Positions 21,809 through 31,467 of a DNA stretch of 64,000 nucleotides are shown in pieces. A program made the translations under genes and the position numbers. The notes under the pieces are model-generated. The model ran no database searches. It was not told the origin of the DNA and saw only the letters and a program-made list of their open reading frames with translations. The stretch's first letter is position 1; each line of letters opens with the position of its first letter. This DNA is from Vibrio litoralis DSM 17657 (GTDB lineage Bacteria > Pseudomonadota > Gammaproteobacteria > Enterobacterales > Vibrionaceae): positions 1-64,000 of the forward strand of contig NZ_KE384568.1 of assembly GCF_000426765.1 (NCBI RefSeq). Direction: 5' to 3'.

Positions 21809-22114
21809 GGTCAACGAGAAAAAAATTGTGATGGAGATCAGAATAAAGAAAGTTGTGAGTAGAGCATTCGTCTCTCGTCTATCGGGCGCTTCGCTGCTCG
21901 TGGCTCGAATAGAAGTAAAAGTCCCTAGTTTCTAGTTCCTGGTTCCTAGGAAGAGCAAACAGCGATCGCTATTACACGAAACACAAAACCCGCAACACGC
22001 TACTTCTCCTCGGCTCCCGAGTGAAACGTCCCCGACTCCCGGATCTCGCTTTACCCTAGTCACAAGTAACAAAAAGCCTTATCCTAACTACTTCATCATC
22101 AGCGAATCATTTCC
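21809..22114. repeat. Intergenic repeat cluster upstream of the MATE gene
   Basis: No gene. A palindrome-family copy (CGGGCGCTTCGCTGCTCG) lies at 21871-21909. A CTAG array (CCCTAGTTTCTAGTTCC-type) lies at 21922-21952. An AAGAGC...GCGATCGCTATTACACG unit, also seen near 23706, lies at about 21951-21980. Confidence 0.6.
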
Positions 22115-23464
22115 ATGCAAGATAAACACGGCTTATTGACTGGCCCTATCTCCCAAGTATTACAAACCATGACCTTACCTATGGTGGTTGGGCTGTTGGC
22201 GATCTTAACTTTTAACCTAGTCGATACCTTTTTTATCTCACTACTTGGTACTCATGCGCTTGCTGCGATTAGTTTTACCTTCCCTGTCACTTTTGGTGTG
22301 AGTTGTATTACGTTAGGCATTGGAATGGGGTTATCCGCCAATGTTGGTCGCTTGCTTGGTCAAGGAGATACTCGCAATGCGGCGCGTTTTTCCACTCATG
22401 GCCTTATTCTCGCCATATTATTAGTCACTCTTGCTTCTACGCTTGGCTTGCTGGCTATCGAGCCACTGTTTCGCATACTCGGTGCAACAGATGATTTACT
22501 TCCGCTAATCAAGCAGTACATGCAAATATGGTACTTCACCATTCCACTATTAGTCATTCCTATGGCAGGTAATAGTGTGATTCGCTCAACGGGTGATACT
22601 AAAACGCCAGCTAAAATCATGATGACTGCAGGTCTAATTAATGGCGTACTCGATCCATTGCTGATTTTCGGTTACGGCCCATTCCCTGAATTAGGTATTC
22701 AAGGCGCAGCCATTGCCAGTGCAGTCAGTTGGTTCGGCGCTTTATGTGCTGCGTTATATATTTTGATCAAACGAGAAAAACTATTAGCACCGCCACAAAT
22801 AAAACGAATTTGGCAAGATTGGGCTCAGATATTAAAAATTGGCACACCAGCGGCTTTTTCGAGTGCCATGAACCCACTTTCCGGTGCTATTTTAATGATG
22901 ATGCTGGCAAGTTTTGGCACTGAAGCGGTAGCCGCTTATGGCGCGGCGCAGCGAGTAGAATCGATTATGATTATTGTCTTAATGTCACTAGGTTCTGTTC
23001 TCACACCATTTATTGCCCAGAATATCGGTGCCAACCATCAAGAGCGCAGCTTTAGTGCTTTATTCCTTGCGATGCGGTTTGCGGTTATTTTTCAATTTGG
23101 ACTATTTATCTTGATGGTGCCGCTCAGCATGCCAATCGCCTCTGTTTTTAGCCAAGAACAAAGCGTACAAGATTTCTTATGGCACTTTTTGATTGTGGTG
23201 CCGATAAGCTATGGTTTCCAAGGAGTAGTGATGATGTTAGTCAGCTGCTTAAATGCCATGCACCTGCCAGTAAAAGCCTTCCTATGGAATTTCTCGCGCT
23301 TGTTTATTTTTACTCTACCTTGCGCTTGGCTAGGCAGCTTAATGAGTGGCGTCGAAGGGTTGTTTATCGGTATTGCGCTTGGCAATGTGATTGGTGGAAT
23401 GTTGGCGTATGGGTATGCGGTGAGGATGAGGAAAAGTTCCTTGTTCCTAGTTTCTAGTTCCTAG
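22115..23464 (+). CDS. MATE-family multidrug efflux transporter
   Basis: A 449-residue inner-membrane protein with 12 predicted helices in two homologous halves. Typical MATE features are the opening TGPISQVLQTMTLPMVVGLL, FNLVDTFFISLLG, GLSANVGRLLGQGD and the mid-protein GAAIASAVSWFGA. It probably exports cationic compounds by Na+ or H+ antiport; the substrate cannot be told. Its last codons (SSLFLVSSS, stop TAG) are translated from a CTAG repeat array, so the original C-terminus appears to have been replaced or extended by repeat DNA. Confidence 0.88.
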   Translation: MQDKHGLLTGPISQVLQTMTLPMVVGLLAILTFNLVDTFFISLLGTHALAAISFTFPVTFGVSCITLGIGMGLSANVGRLLGQGDTRNAARFSTHGLILAILLVTLASTLGLLAIEPLFRILGATDDLLPLIKQYMQIWYFTIPLLVIPMAGNSVIRSTGDTKTPAKIMMTAGLINGVLDPLLIFGYGPFPELGIQGAAIASAVSWFGALCAALYILIKREKLLAPPQIKRIWQDWAQILKIGTPAAFSSAMNPLSGAILMMMLASFGTEAVAAYGAAQRVESIMIIVLMSLGSVLTPFIAQNIGANHQERSFSALFLAMRFAVIFQFGLFILMVPLSMPIASVFSQEQSVQDFLWHFLIVVPISYGFQGVVMMLVSCLNAMHLPVKAFLWNFSRLFIFTLPCAWLGSLMSGVEGLFIGIALGNVIGGMLAYGYAVRMRKSSLFLVSSS

Positions 23465-23821
23465 GAAAAGCAAATACGTAGCTCGGGTATAGGACGCTAC
23501 GCTGCTCGTGGCTTGGAAAAGATAAGAGCAAAAGCAATATAGGAATTCAAGAGAGCTCGTCATCCTGAACATGAGCCTAAGCGAAGAAGATTCAGGATCT
23601 CCTACAGTCGATGGCTCACTCAAAAGGTCTATAACTATCAGAACGTTTTAGAAGATCCTGAACTACGCTCCTACGTCGCTTTTCAGGACGACGACGACCA
23701 TTTAGCGATCGCTGTTACACGCAATACGAAACCCGCAACACGTTATCACCTTTAATCTCTTCGGCTCTCGCTTTCCGAGCCACGAGCAACGAAGCGCCCT
23801 AAGCTCGGAAACACATCTATT
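23465..23821. repeat. Intergenic repeat cluster: inverted REP pair and palindromes
   Basis: No gene. The CTAG array that ends the MATE gene stops here. Palindrome-family copies lie at 23478-23519 and 23774-23815. A REP pair lies at 23559-23602 (GTCATCCTGAAC...TTCAGGATCTCC) and 23650-23692 (GAAGATCCTGAAC...TTTCAGGACGAC). Confidence 0.7.
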
Positions 23822-24643
23822 TTAAATCCCCGCCCCATCAATAAGCTTATGGCCATTGCCATTAAACGCTTGGTCCATATCTTCCGATGGCTTGTCACTT
23901 TGTGGACGACCAACTATTTTGGCGGGAACACCGGCAACCGTAGTGTGAGGAGGAACCGCTTGAAGTACAACAGAACATGAGCCAATCTTCGCCCCTTCAC
24001 CCACTTCAATATTACCAAGAATTTTTGCGCCTGCGCCAATCATCACCCCTTCTCGGATCTTAGGATGACGATCACCACATTCTTTACCAGTACCGCCAAG
24101 TGTCACATCTTGCAAAATAGATACATCATTTTCGACCACCGCGGTTTCGCCAATCACAATACCAGTTGCATGATCGAGCATGATGCCTTGACCGATACGC
24201 GCTGCCGGGTGGATATCAACCTGACACGCGACCGAAATCTGGTTTTGCAGATAAGTTGCTAAGGCTAAACGACCCTGTTTCCATAGCCAATTTGCCACAC
24301 GATAACCTTGTAGCGCATGGTAGCCTTTCAGGTACAACAAGGGCGTCGAATACATAGAAACCGCTGGGTCACGATTCACAATCGCACAAATATCACAAGC
24401 CGCGCTATCGGTGATAGAAGGATCATCTTTAAAGGCTTCTTCCACCACTTCACGTACCGTCATCGGGGGCATAGTCGCCGTTCTTAACTTATTAGCTAAG
24501 ATATAGCTCAGCGATGCGCCGAGGCTATCGTGATTAATGATCGTCGAGTGATAAAAGCTCGCTAGCATCGGCTCTTGTTCCGCCTGACGTCTCGCTTCAT
24601 CAACAATCGTATTCCAAACTTTTTGTTTTTGGCAGTGTTTCAT
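23822..24643 (-). CDS. cysE: Serine O-acetyltransferase CysE
   Basis: It acetylates L-serine with acetyl-CoA, the committed step of cysteine synthesis. 273 residues: an N-terminal helical domain, then left-handed beta-helix hexapeptide repeats with DIHPAARIGQGIMLDHATG (catalytic His) and the GGTGKECGDRHPKI loop. It belongs to the yibN-secB-gpsA-cysE neighbourhood. The Shine-Dalgarno (AGGA, 6 nt before ATG) falls within a CTAG repeat (CTAGGAAC). Confidence 0.96.
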   Translation of the reverse strand: MKHCQKQKVWNTIVDEARRQAEQEPMLASFYHSTIINHDSLGASLSYILANKLRTATMPPMTVREVVEEAFKDDPSITDSAACDICAIVNRDPAVSMYSTPLLYLKGYHALQGYRVANWLWKQGRLALATYLQNQISVACQVDIHPAARIGQGIMLDHATGIVIGETAVVENDVSILQDVTLGGTGKECGDRHPKIREGVMIGAGAKILGNIEVGEGAKIGSCSVVLQAVPPHTTVAGVPAKIVGRPQSDKPSEDMDQAFNGNGHKLIDGAGI

Positions 24644-24999
24644 ATATGTTCCTAGTTACTGGTCCCTAGTAAAACTCGGATTTCGTCTATCGGGCGCTTC
24701 GCTGCTCGTGGCTTGAGTAAAGTTCCTAGTCCCTAGTCCCTAGTTCCTGGTTTCTAGGAAGAGCGGTTCCGCGATCGCTTTGTGTTACGAGGAAAAGCCA
24801 CAGCAAATACGAATATCAAAAACCCGTCATTCCTGCCGAGCCTAGGCGAGAGCGGGAATCTACTCACAGTGCGCTGAATATAGATCCTCGATGTCGCTTA
24901 GATTCTTCAAGGATGACGCCTTTTTGCGCCACTTATTTAAGCTTTTATCTTTTTCGAGTTACGAGAAGCAAAGCGCTTGAGAATCGAGCAACATTCGCT
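24644..24999. repeat. Intergenic repeat cluster between gpsA and cysE
   Basis: No gene. CTAG-rich segments at 24647-24670 and 24721-24760, palindrome-family copies at 24682-24718 and 24954-24990, and a REP pair at 24826-24864 (stem ATTCCTGC/GCGGGAAT) and 24881-24917 (stem ATCCTTGA/TCGAGGAT read on the minus strand). The full set separates genes that are usually close together in this neighbourhood. Confidence 0.7.
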
Positions 25000-26022
25000 T
25001 TACCCTTCCGCTTTCTTCTGTCTCGCTAACAAATCTTGCGCTGCGAGACGGGCATCTTTTCCTTGATACAACACTTGATAAATTTGTTCAACAATCGGCA
25101 TTTCAACGCCCATTCTGTCGGCTAATAGCCAAACTTCTTTGGTGTTTCGGTAACCTTCGACCACTTGGCCAATTTCAAGTTGTGCAGTATCGACATCTTT
25201 GCCTTTACCTAACGCTAAGCCAAAACGGCGGTTACGCGATTGGTTATCGGTACAAGTTAACACTAAGTCACCTAAGCCCGCCATTCCCATAAAGGTTTCA
25301 GGTTGAGCACCTAATGCTGCGCCTAAACGACACATTTCCGCAAGGCCACGAGTAATTAACGCGGTACGTGCATTAGCGCCAAATCCAATACCATCAGACA
25401 TTCCTGCGCCAATCGCAATGACATTCTTCACCGCGCCACCGAGCTGCATACCAGTAAAGTCATTATTGGCATACACTCGAAGAGATTTACTGCAGTGAAT
25501 GGTTTCTTGAAGATCTTTAACAAATTCCGCATCTGGTGAGGCGACCGCAATCGCAGTCGGCATGCCAGCCGCTAATTCTTTAGCAAATGTCGGTCCCGAC
25601 AATACTGCAAGAGGAATTTGATCGCCGAGCACATCATGCGCGACATCTTTTAACAAACGTCCAGTCTCAGGCTCTAAACCTTTAGTTGCCCAGCAAATAC
25701 GAGTATCACTACGTAAATGAGGCTTTAAGTTATTTAGTACGATACCAAATACATGACTCGGTACGACCACCAGCAAGTCTCGGCTCGCGGCAACCGCTTT
25801 CGACAAATCCGATTCAATAATCAATGACTCTGGAAAATCAATGCCAGGTAGAAACTCTTCATTAGAACGGTCTTGTTCTAAAGCCGCCATATGCGCAGGC
25901 TCATGCCCCCATAAAATCACTTTAGAGCCGTTACGTGCTAAAGCAATCGCTAACGAAGTACCGTATGACCCCGCACCGATCACTGTCATTACGACATCAT
26001 TATTGGCAGTTGAATTTGTCAT
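25000..26022 (-). CDS. gpsA: Glycerol-3-phosphate dehydrogenase [NAD(P)+] GpsA
   Basis: It makes sn-glycerol-3-phosphate from dihydroxyacetone phosphate for phospholipid synthesis. 340 residues: Rossmann motif [43 protein letters not shown] containing the catalytic Lys, and [12 protein letters not shown]. It lies between secB and cysE, as in E. coli. Confidence 0.96.
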   Translation of the reverse strand: MTNSTANNDVVMTVIGAGSYGTSLAIALARNGSKVILWGHEPAHMAALEQDRSNEEFLPGIDFPESLIIESDLSKAVAASRDLLVVVPSHVFGIVLNNLKPHLRSDTRICWATKGLEPETGRLLKDVAHDVLGDQIPLAVLSGPTFAKELAAGMPTAIAVASPDAEFVKDLQETIHCSKSLRVYANNDFTGMQLGGAVKNVIAIGAGMSDGIGFGANARTALITRGLAEMCRLGAALGAQPETFMGMAGLGDLVLTCTDNQSRNRRFGLALGKGKDVDTAQLEIGQVVEGYRNTKEVWLLADRMGVEMPIVEQIYQVLYQGKDARLAAQDLLARQKKAEG

Positions 26023-26368
26023 GGTGAGACCTTTAAATAGTTAATAGCGTTGCTCGAGCGCTTCGCTGTTCGTTACTCGTATGTCGAAAAAGACAAGAGC
26101 GATAACTTTGCTATTACACGCAACTCGTCATACGAAACAAGCTGCTTTTGCTGCATGTTACGTGAACGCTTCATCTGCGAGGAAAGATCATTCGAATCAC
26201 GTTTAGCGCCAGCTGTTACACGCAGCTCGAAACACCTAACCCGATACAATCTCTCTTCGGCTTTCGAGAAGCGAAGCGACCTAGCTACGAGTAACGAGCC
26301 TGTAAGCACAAAGAGCGAGACACTGCTGTCTTCGCTCTTTTAGTTTAGCCTGAGATTAAAAAGCGATA
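26023..26368. repeat. Intergenic palindrome repeats between secB and gpsA
   Basis: No gene. Palindrome-family copies lie at 26049-26090 (GAGCGCTTCGCTGTTCG) and in opposite orientation at 26256-26300 (GAGAAGCGAAGCGACC). Between them lies a unit with TTACACGCAACTCG, related to sequences near 23716 and 27740. A hairpin AAGAGCGA / TCGCTCTT at 26320-26340 followed by TTAGTTT could terminate plus-strand transcription. Confidence 0.55.
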
Positions 26369-26830
26369 TTACGCTTCTTGTGGTGCTTGCTCAGCTTGTT
26401 GCTGTAGGTAGTTCATGAACAAAGCATCAAAGTTAACTGGCGCTAAGTTCAATTGTGGGAACGTACCTTTAACCACTAGGCTAGAAACCGTTTCACGAGC
26501 GTATGGGAATAGGATGTTCGGGCAGAATGCACCTAGACAATGTGCTAATTGGCCTTCTTCCATATTCTCAGCAGTAAAAATACCACCTTGTTGGATTTCA
26601 CATAGGAAAGCCACTTCTTCAGCGTTTTTAACCGTAACCGTTAAACGAAGAACCACCTCATAAACATTTTCACCTAGCTCACGGCTTTGTGTGTCTAAGT
26701 CTAGCTTCACATCTGGTTCCCATTCTTTTTGGAACATTTGTGGTGCCGTTGGTGCTTCAAAAGAAAGATCTTTCAGGAAGATACGTTGAATAGTGAAGTT
26801 CTGTTGTTCTTGAGGTGCTGCTTCAGCCAT
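26369..26830 (-). CDS. secB: Protein-export chaperone SecB
   Basis: A 153-residue cytosolic chaperone that keeps preproteins unfolded and passes them to SecA. Core segments [20 protein letters not shown], the CEIQQGGIF loop and [16 protein letters not shown] are canonical. It lies between the rhodanese gene and gpsA. In E. coli grxC sits between yibN and secB, but here the 112-bp gap holds only repeat DNA. Confidence 0.97.
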   Translation of the reverse strand: MAEAAPQEQQNFTIQRIFLKDLSFEAPTAPQMFQKEWEPDVKLDLDTQSRELGENVYEVVLRLTVTVKNAEEVAFLCEIQQGGIFTAENMEEGQLAHCLGAFCPNILFPYARETVSSLVVKGTFPQLNLAPVNFDALFMNYLQQQAEQAPQEA

Positions 26831-26942
26831 GATGGAGTCATCCTTATTAATTAAAATTTTGTCGATTATCGAGCGCTTCGCTGCTTGAACGCTGCGCTTC
26901 TAGTGGCTCGAGTAACGAGAATCGAGCCATCGAGAACCGTGA

Positions 26943-27398
26943 TTACTTCTTACCTTTCTTACTTGCTGGCTTATCAGAAACCAAAGGTAAGTTATTTTCA
27001 TTCCAAGCCGTCATACCGTTTTTCAGCATATTCACTTTTTCAAAGCCGGCTTTGGCTAACAGGTTAGCACTTTCATGTGACGTTTGACCTGTCTTGCATA
27101 CAACAATGATTGGGGTCGCTTTGTATTTTTCAATGCTAGTGATAGCACCAGATTTGATTTCAGATGGCAAAATGTGAACTGAGCCCGCAATATGACCACG
27201 TTTAAACTCATCGTTAGTACGAATATCAACCACAACACCATCTTCACGGTTAATAAGATTCGTTAATTCACTCGCACCGATTGTTTTATATTTAGAGGTT
27301 GATGACTTAAAGATAGTCGCGACGAGGGCAGCTAATACAGCAACCCAGACTAAAGACAAAATCATGTTCTGTTGAAAAAATTCGATATATTCTTGCAT
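26943..27398 (-). CDS. yibN: Membrane-anchored rhodanese-like protein (YibN family)
   Basis: 151 residues: an N-terminal transmembrane helix (MILSLVWVAVLAALVATIF), then a single rhodanese domain with the active-site loop CKTGQTS (C101) and a Lys/Ser-rich tail. A sulfurtransferase role is inferred from the fold; the physiological substrate is not known. Its placement before secB-gpsA-cysE supports the YibN assignment. Confidence 0.88.
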   Translation of the reverse strand: MQEYIEFFQQNMILSLVWVAVLAALVATIFKSSTSKYKTIGASELTNLINREDGVVVDIRTNDEFKRGHIAGSVHILPSEIKSGAITSIEKYKATPIIVVCKTGQTSHESANLLAKAGFEKVNMLKNGMTAWNENNLPLVSDKPASKKGKK

Positions 27399-28370
27399 GC
27401 CCTACACTCATAAATGCACTAGCTGGGAACATCCACAGCCAAATATTAGAAAGGCCAGAGTATAACGGGCAAAGCGGCAAGAGGCGAGAGTAAAGGTGGA
27501 AAAGACGATTTGGATAACAAAAAACTGAAAAGAAGCTCCTAGTCCCTAGTTTACTAGTTCCTAGAAAGAGCGGTTTCGCGATCGCTTACTATTAATCGTA
27601 ATGCACAAATCCCAACATAAAAACCGTCATTCCTGCCGAGCCTAAGCGAGAGCGGGAATCTACTCTCCACACGCGAAATATAGATCCTCGATGTCGCTCA
27701 GGCTCCTCAAGGATGACAATTAACCTTCAATACTCGCTGTTACGCATAACTCGTAGTACACAATCTCAACAAAAAAACGTCACTCCTGCCGAGCCTCAGC
27801 GAGAGCGGGAATCTACTCTCCACACGCGAAATATAGATCCTCGATGTCGCTCAGGCTCCTCAAGGATGACAATTAACCTTCAATACTCGCTGTTACGCAT
27901 AACTCGTAGTACACAATCTCAACAAAAAAACGTCACTCCTGCCGAGCCTCAGCGAGAGCGGGAATCTACTCTCCACGAGCTGTAAACTATTACGGATTAA
28001 ACGATTCGACACGCTTTTAATAGATCCCCTATCTTCTTCGCTTTGGCTCATGTAGGGGATGACGACACATTAAATTCCTAATTCACGCTTTCGCTTTTCC
28101 GAGCCACAAGAAGCGAAGCGCCCTAGCCACGAGAAACGAAACCGCCTTCCCACCTATCAAACCCATCGTTTAATTCGATTTTCATCTAGACTAATTATTA
28201 GGCATAATGCATCCATAGCTTGAAAATTAACACCAAATAAATGTGACACCAAAGGGATGAGTATCAGTTAAATTGATCTCCCCCTACAGTTTAGAGCGAA
28301 AAGTGTAGTAAAATTACGCTCAGATTAGATTCTAAATTAAAAGAGTTTTTAAATTAAACGAGGTTTGAAC
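27399..28370. repeat. Long repeat-filled intergenic region with 153-bp tandem repeat
   Basis: No credible gene in about 970 bp. A CTAG segment lies at 27537-27566. A REP pair (27626-27717) is followed by an exact 153-bp tandem repeat: unit 27718-27870 and a partial unit 27871-27975, each holding GTCACTCCTGCC...GCGGGAATCTAC and, in the complete one, TAGATCCTCGA...AAGGATGAC. A single REP lies at 28019-28063 (stem ATCCCCTA/TAGGGGAT) and a palindrome-family copy at 28093-28140. The last 200 bp carry the yibN and gpmI promoters; I cannot assign them exactly. Confidence 0.8.
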
Positions 28371-29915
28371 ATGTCAAATAAGAAGCCAATGGCTCTAGTA
28401 ATTCTTGATGGTTGGGGTTACCGCGAAGACAACAGCGACAACGCTATCGCAAATGCAAATACTCCTGTTTTAGATGGTTTATTTGCTACCCAACCAAACA
28501 CCCTAATCTCTGCATCAGGTTTCGATGTTGGTCTACCTGACGGTCAAATGGGTAACTCTGAAGTTGGGCACACAAATATCGGCGCTGGCCGCGTGGTTTA
28601 CCAAGACCTTACTCGTATTACTAAATCTATCGCTGATGGTGAATTCAAAGACACGCCAGCACTAGCCAACGCAATTGATAAAGCAGTAGCGGCTGGTAAA
28701 GCCGTTCACATCATGGGTCTTATGTCTCCAGGTGGCGTACACAGCCATGAAGACCACATCTATGCAGCAGTACAAATGGCTGCTGAGCGTGGTGCTAAAA
28801 AAGTTTACGTTCACGCTTTCCTTGATGGCCGTGATACTCCGCCACGTAGTGCGAAAAACTCTCTACAACGCTTCCAGGATTTATTTGCTGAATTGAACCT
28901 AGAAGAAGGCCGTATCGCTTCTCTTATCGGTCGTTACTACGCAATGGATCGTGATAACAACTGGGATCGCGTACAAAAATCTTACGACTTATTAACTCAA
29001 GCGAAAGCTGAATTCACTTTTGATTCTACAACCGCAGGTCTTGAAGCAGCTTACGCTCGTGATGAAAACGATGAGTTCGTTCAAGCAACAGAAATCCGTG
29101 CGGAAGGCCAAGCAAGTGCGGCTATCGTCGATGGCGATGCGGTGATCTTCATGAACTACCGTGCTGACCGTGCGCGTGAAATCACTCGTACTTTCGTACC
29201 TGATTTTAACGGCTTTGAGCGTGAAGTATTCCCAAGTATCGACTTTGTTATGCTGACTCAATACGCTGCAGATATTCCACTACTTTGCGCATTCCCACCA
29301 GCATCATTAGAAAACACTTATGGTGAGTGGCTATCAAAATGTGGCAAAACTCAGCTACGTATTTCTGAAACTGAAAAATACGCACACGTGACTTTCTTCT
29401 TCAATGGCGGTAAAGAAAACGAATTTGAAGGCGAAGAGCGCCAATTGGTTGCTTCTCCAAAAGTGGCGACTTACGACATGCAACCAGAAATGAGCGCACC
29501 TGAGCTAACTGACAAGCTTGTTGCGGCAATCAAATCTGGCAAGTTCGATGCTATCATTTGTAACTACCCGAATGGCGACATGGTTGGCCACACTGGTGTT
29601 TACGATGCAGCAGTAAAAGCGTGTGAAGCAGTTGATGAATGTATCGGTCGTGTGGTTGAAGCGATTAAAGAAGTCGATGGTCAGCTATTAATTACGGCCG
29701 ACCACGGTAACGCAGAAATGATGATCGACCCTGAAACAGGCGGCGTTCACACTGCACACACAAGTCTTCCTGTTCCACTGGTTTACGTGGGCAATAAAGA
29801 TCTTGAATTCAAACAAGGTGGTAAGCTGTCAGATCTAGCGCCAACCATGCTTGAATTAACTGGTATGGAAATCCCTGCAGAAATGACAGGTCAGGTTATT
29901 GTTAATCTAAAATAA
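28371..29915 (+). CDS. gpmI: 2,3-bisphosphoglycerate-independent phosphoglycerate mutase
   Basis: This Mn2+-dependent glycolytic mutase interconverts 3- and 2-phosphoglycerate. 514 residues of the alkaline-phosphatase superfamily, with ILDGWG at the N-terminus, the phosphoserine nucleophile S63 in [30 protein letters not shown] and the metal-ligand segments [13 protein letters not shown] and [10 protein letters not shown] start at the ATG at 28371 preceded by ACGAGG; a TTG 6 bp upstream is in frame but unneeded. envC follows, as in E. coli. Confidence 0.96.
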   Translation: MSNKKPMALVILDGWGYREDNSDNAIANANTPVLDGLFATQPNTLISASGFDVGLPDGQMGNSEVGHTNIGAGRVVYQDLTRITKSIADGEFKDTPALANAIDKAVAAGKAVHIMGLMSPGGVHSHEDHIYAAVQMAAERGAKKVYVHAFLDGRDTPPRSAKNSLQRFQDLFAELNLEEGRIASLIGRYYAMDRDNNWDRVQKSYDLLTQAKAEFTFDSTTAGLEAAYARDENDEFVQATEIRAEGQASAAIVDGDAVIFMNYRADRAREITRTFVPDFNGFEREVFPSIDFVMLTQYAADIPLLCAFPPASLENTYGEWLSKCGKTQLRISETEKYAHVTFFFNGGKENEFEGEERQLVASPKVATYDMQPEMSAPELTDKLVAAIKSGKFDAIICNYPNGDMVGHTGVYDAAVKACEAVDECIGRVVEAIKEVDGQLLITADHGNAEMMIDPETGGVHTAHTSLPVPLVYVGNKDLEFKQGGKLSDLAPTMLELTGMEIPAEMTGQVIVNLK

Positions 29916-30027
29916 TCCCTATCAATTGCATGTTTGTCTGATATATCATAACGCTTCATCAGGCTTTCTATACAATTTGTACCCAAAGAATTGCCTTAAT
30001 TTAGGCCTTCTTTTCAGGTATAGAACA

Positions 30028-30058
30028 AGGCTCATCAATACGGTGAGCCTCATTCTTG
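30028..30058 (+). terminator. Hairpin between gpmI and envC (weak terminator)
   Basis: The stem AGGCTCA / TGAGCCT (30028-30034, 30044-30050) is followed by CATTCTT, a poor T tract. It could partly terminate or attenuate transcription from gpmI into envC. Confidence 0.4.
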
Positions 30059-30073
30059 GGAAATGTTTCGTTT

Positions 30074-31234
30074 ATGACAATGACTTCGTCAGTATCTCAT
30101 TCAAGCGCCAGTTTACGTGTTTCGTTTTCTGGCGTTTTTATCTGCGCTCTACTTAGCTGTTTTTCTCTTTTCACCACTTCCGCTCATGCTGCATCAAAAG
30201 AAGAGTTAAAAGGCGTATCCGCTGAAATATCTCGCCAAACCTCATCGTTAAGCTCTCAGCAAAAAAAGCTCAACCAATTGCAAAGCGAACTAAAAAAACA
30301 CGAAGTCGCCATCTCAAAACTCGGCCAAGAAATCCGCAGTAACGAGCGAGAACTATCGCAAGTTCAAGCCAACTTAACCGAATTAAAATCTCAAAAGCGT
30401 CAGCTAGAGCAAACCAAACAGCAGCAAACTGACACACTCGAGCAACTGATCAAAACTTACTACCTCACGAGTCGTAGCAATAACCTGCCACAAATTATTC
30501 AAGGCGGTGACGCAGAAAAGATGGATCGTATTAGCCAATACTTCCAACACTTAGCTCAAGCACGAACCGAAGCAATTGAAGCGCTAGCGAAAACACAAAG
30601 TGAATTAACCGAAAAAGAACGTCAACTTTCAGAAGAAGAAAATCGCCAGTCGACTCTGCTTGCTAACAAAAAAGCCAAGCGTGATGATTTGGTTAAAGCA
30701 CAAAGCCAACGTAAAGGCACCGTTAATAAAATTCAAGGTAATATCCGTAGCAACCAAAGCAAACTGGCTGAACTACGTCGCAACGAAAACCGTCTAAAAG
30801 CCGAAATAGCCAAAGCGGCCAAACGTAACATTTCGCCAATGAATGGATTAGGATCATACCGAGGCAAACTTCCTTGGCCACTGAAAGGCAACATCCTGCA
30901 TAACTACGGCACACCACAAAGCGGACAAATCACTTGGAAAGGTATCGTGATCAACGCCAAACAAGGCGAAGCAGTTAAAGCGGTACATTCAGGTAAAGTA
31001 GTATTTGCCGAGTGGCTACGTGGATACGGTTTAGTACTACTGATCGACCATGGTAAAGGCGACATGACCTTGTATGGCTATAACCAAACCTTGTTGAAGA
31101 AAGACGGTGATGTAGTTGCAGCAGGCGAAACCATCGCCCTTGCCGGTAACACCGGTGGTCAGTCACGACCTTCACTGTATTTTGAGATCCGCCGTAATAG
31201 TCAGGCGCAGAATCCGAGACGTTGGTTGAAGTAA
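30074..31234 (+). CDS. envC: Murein hydrolase activator EnvC
   Basis: A periplasmic activator of the amidases AmiA/AmiB at the division septum, recruited by FtsEX. About 386 residues: signal peptide ending TTSAHA, two long coiled-coil blocks (about 40-250), then a C-terminal LytM domain (about 275-386). The LytM domain lacks the zinc ligands: the first-His region reads ITWKGIVINA and the final HxH position reads LYGYN, as expected of a non-catalytic EnvC. The start may be the ATG at 30074 or 30080; a TTG at 30056 is also in frame. Confidence 0.93.
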   Translation: MTMTSSVSHSSASLRVSFSGVFICALLSCFSLFTTSAHAASKEELKGVSAEISRQTSSLSSQQKKLNQLQSELKKHEVAISKLGQEIRSNERELSQVQANLTELKSQKRQLEQTKQQQTDTLEQLIKTYYLTSRSNNLPQIIQGGDAEKMDRISQYFQHLAQARTEAIEALAKTQSELTEKERQLSEEENRQSTLLANKKAKRDDLVKAQSQRKGTVNKIQGNIRSNQSKLAELRRNENRLKAEIAKAAKRNISPMNGLGSYRGKLPWPLKGNILHNYGTPQSGQITWKGIVINAKQGEAVKAVHSGKVVFAEWLRGYGLVLLIDHGKGDMTLYGYNQTLLKKDGDVVAAGETIALAGNTGGQSRPSLYFEIRRNSQAQNPRRWLK

Positions 31235-31467
31235 CACGGCCAAACCACATAGAGTAAAAACAATCTATCCGGTTGCTTTTTACTTTTTCACAATGATTCA
31301 CATGGCAACATGGCCGTGGCATGAGCCAAACCAATCATGATTTTTACTCCCTCGTACCCTCTAAAATATTAACAGTCTGTGTATTAAGCGCTTCCATTTA
31401 AATATCACTCACTTATACTTAATCGTAATATTATGGAGCGACGAATTAATAAGGGAAATACCTCTTT

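Noticed and set aside
27713-27985. 90-codon open frame with an internal 51-residue repeat
   Set aside because: It is translated from REP-containing tandem repeat DNA with a period of 153 bp. It has no Shine-Dalgarno and its content is explained by the hairpin repeats.
27626-28063. Possible CRISPR array
   Set aside because: The repeats are REP hairpins of two alternating types inside a long identical tandem unit. There are no unique spacers of uniform length and no cas genes.
31235-31318. CACGGCCA/TGGCCGTG inverted repeat after envC
   Set aside because: The arms are separated by about 70 bases with no T run, so it is not a convincing terminator or element.
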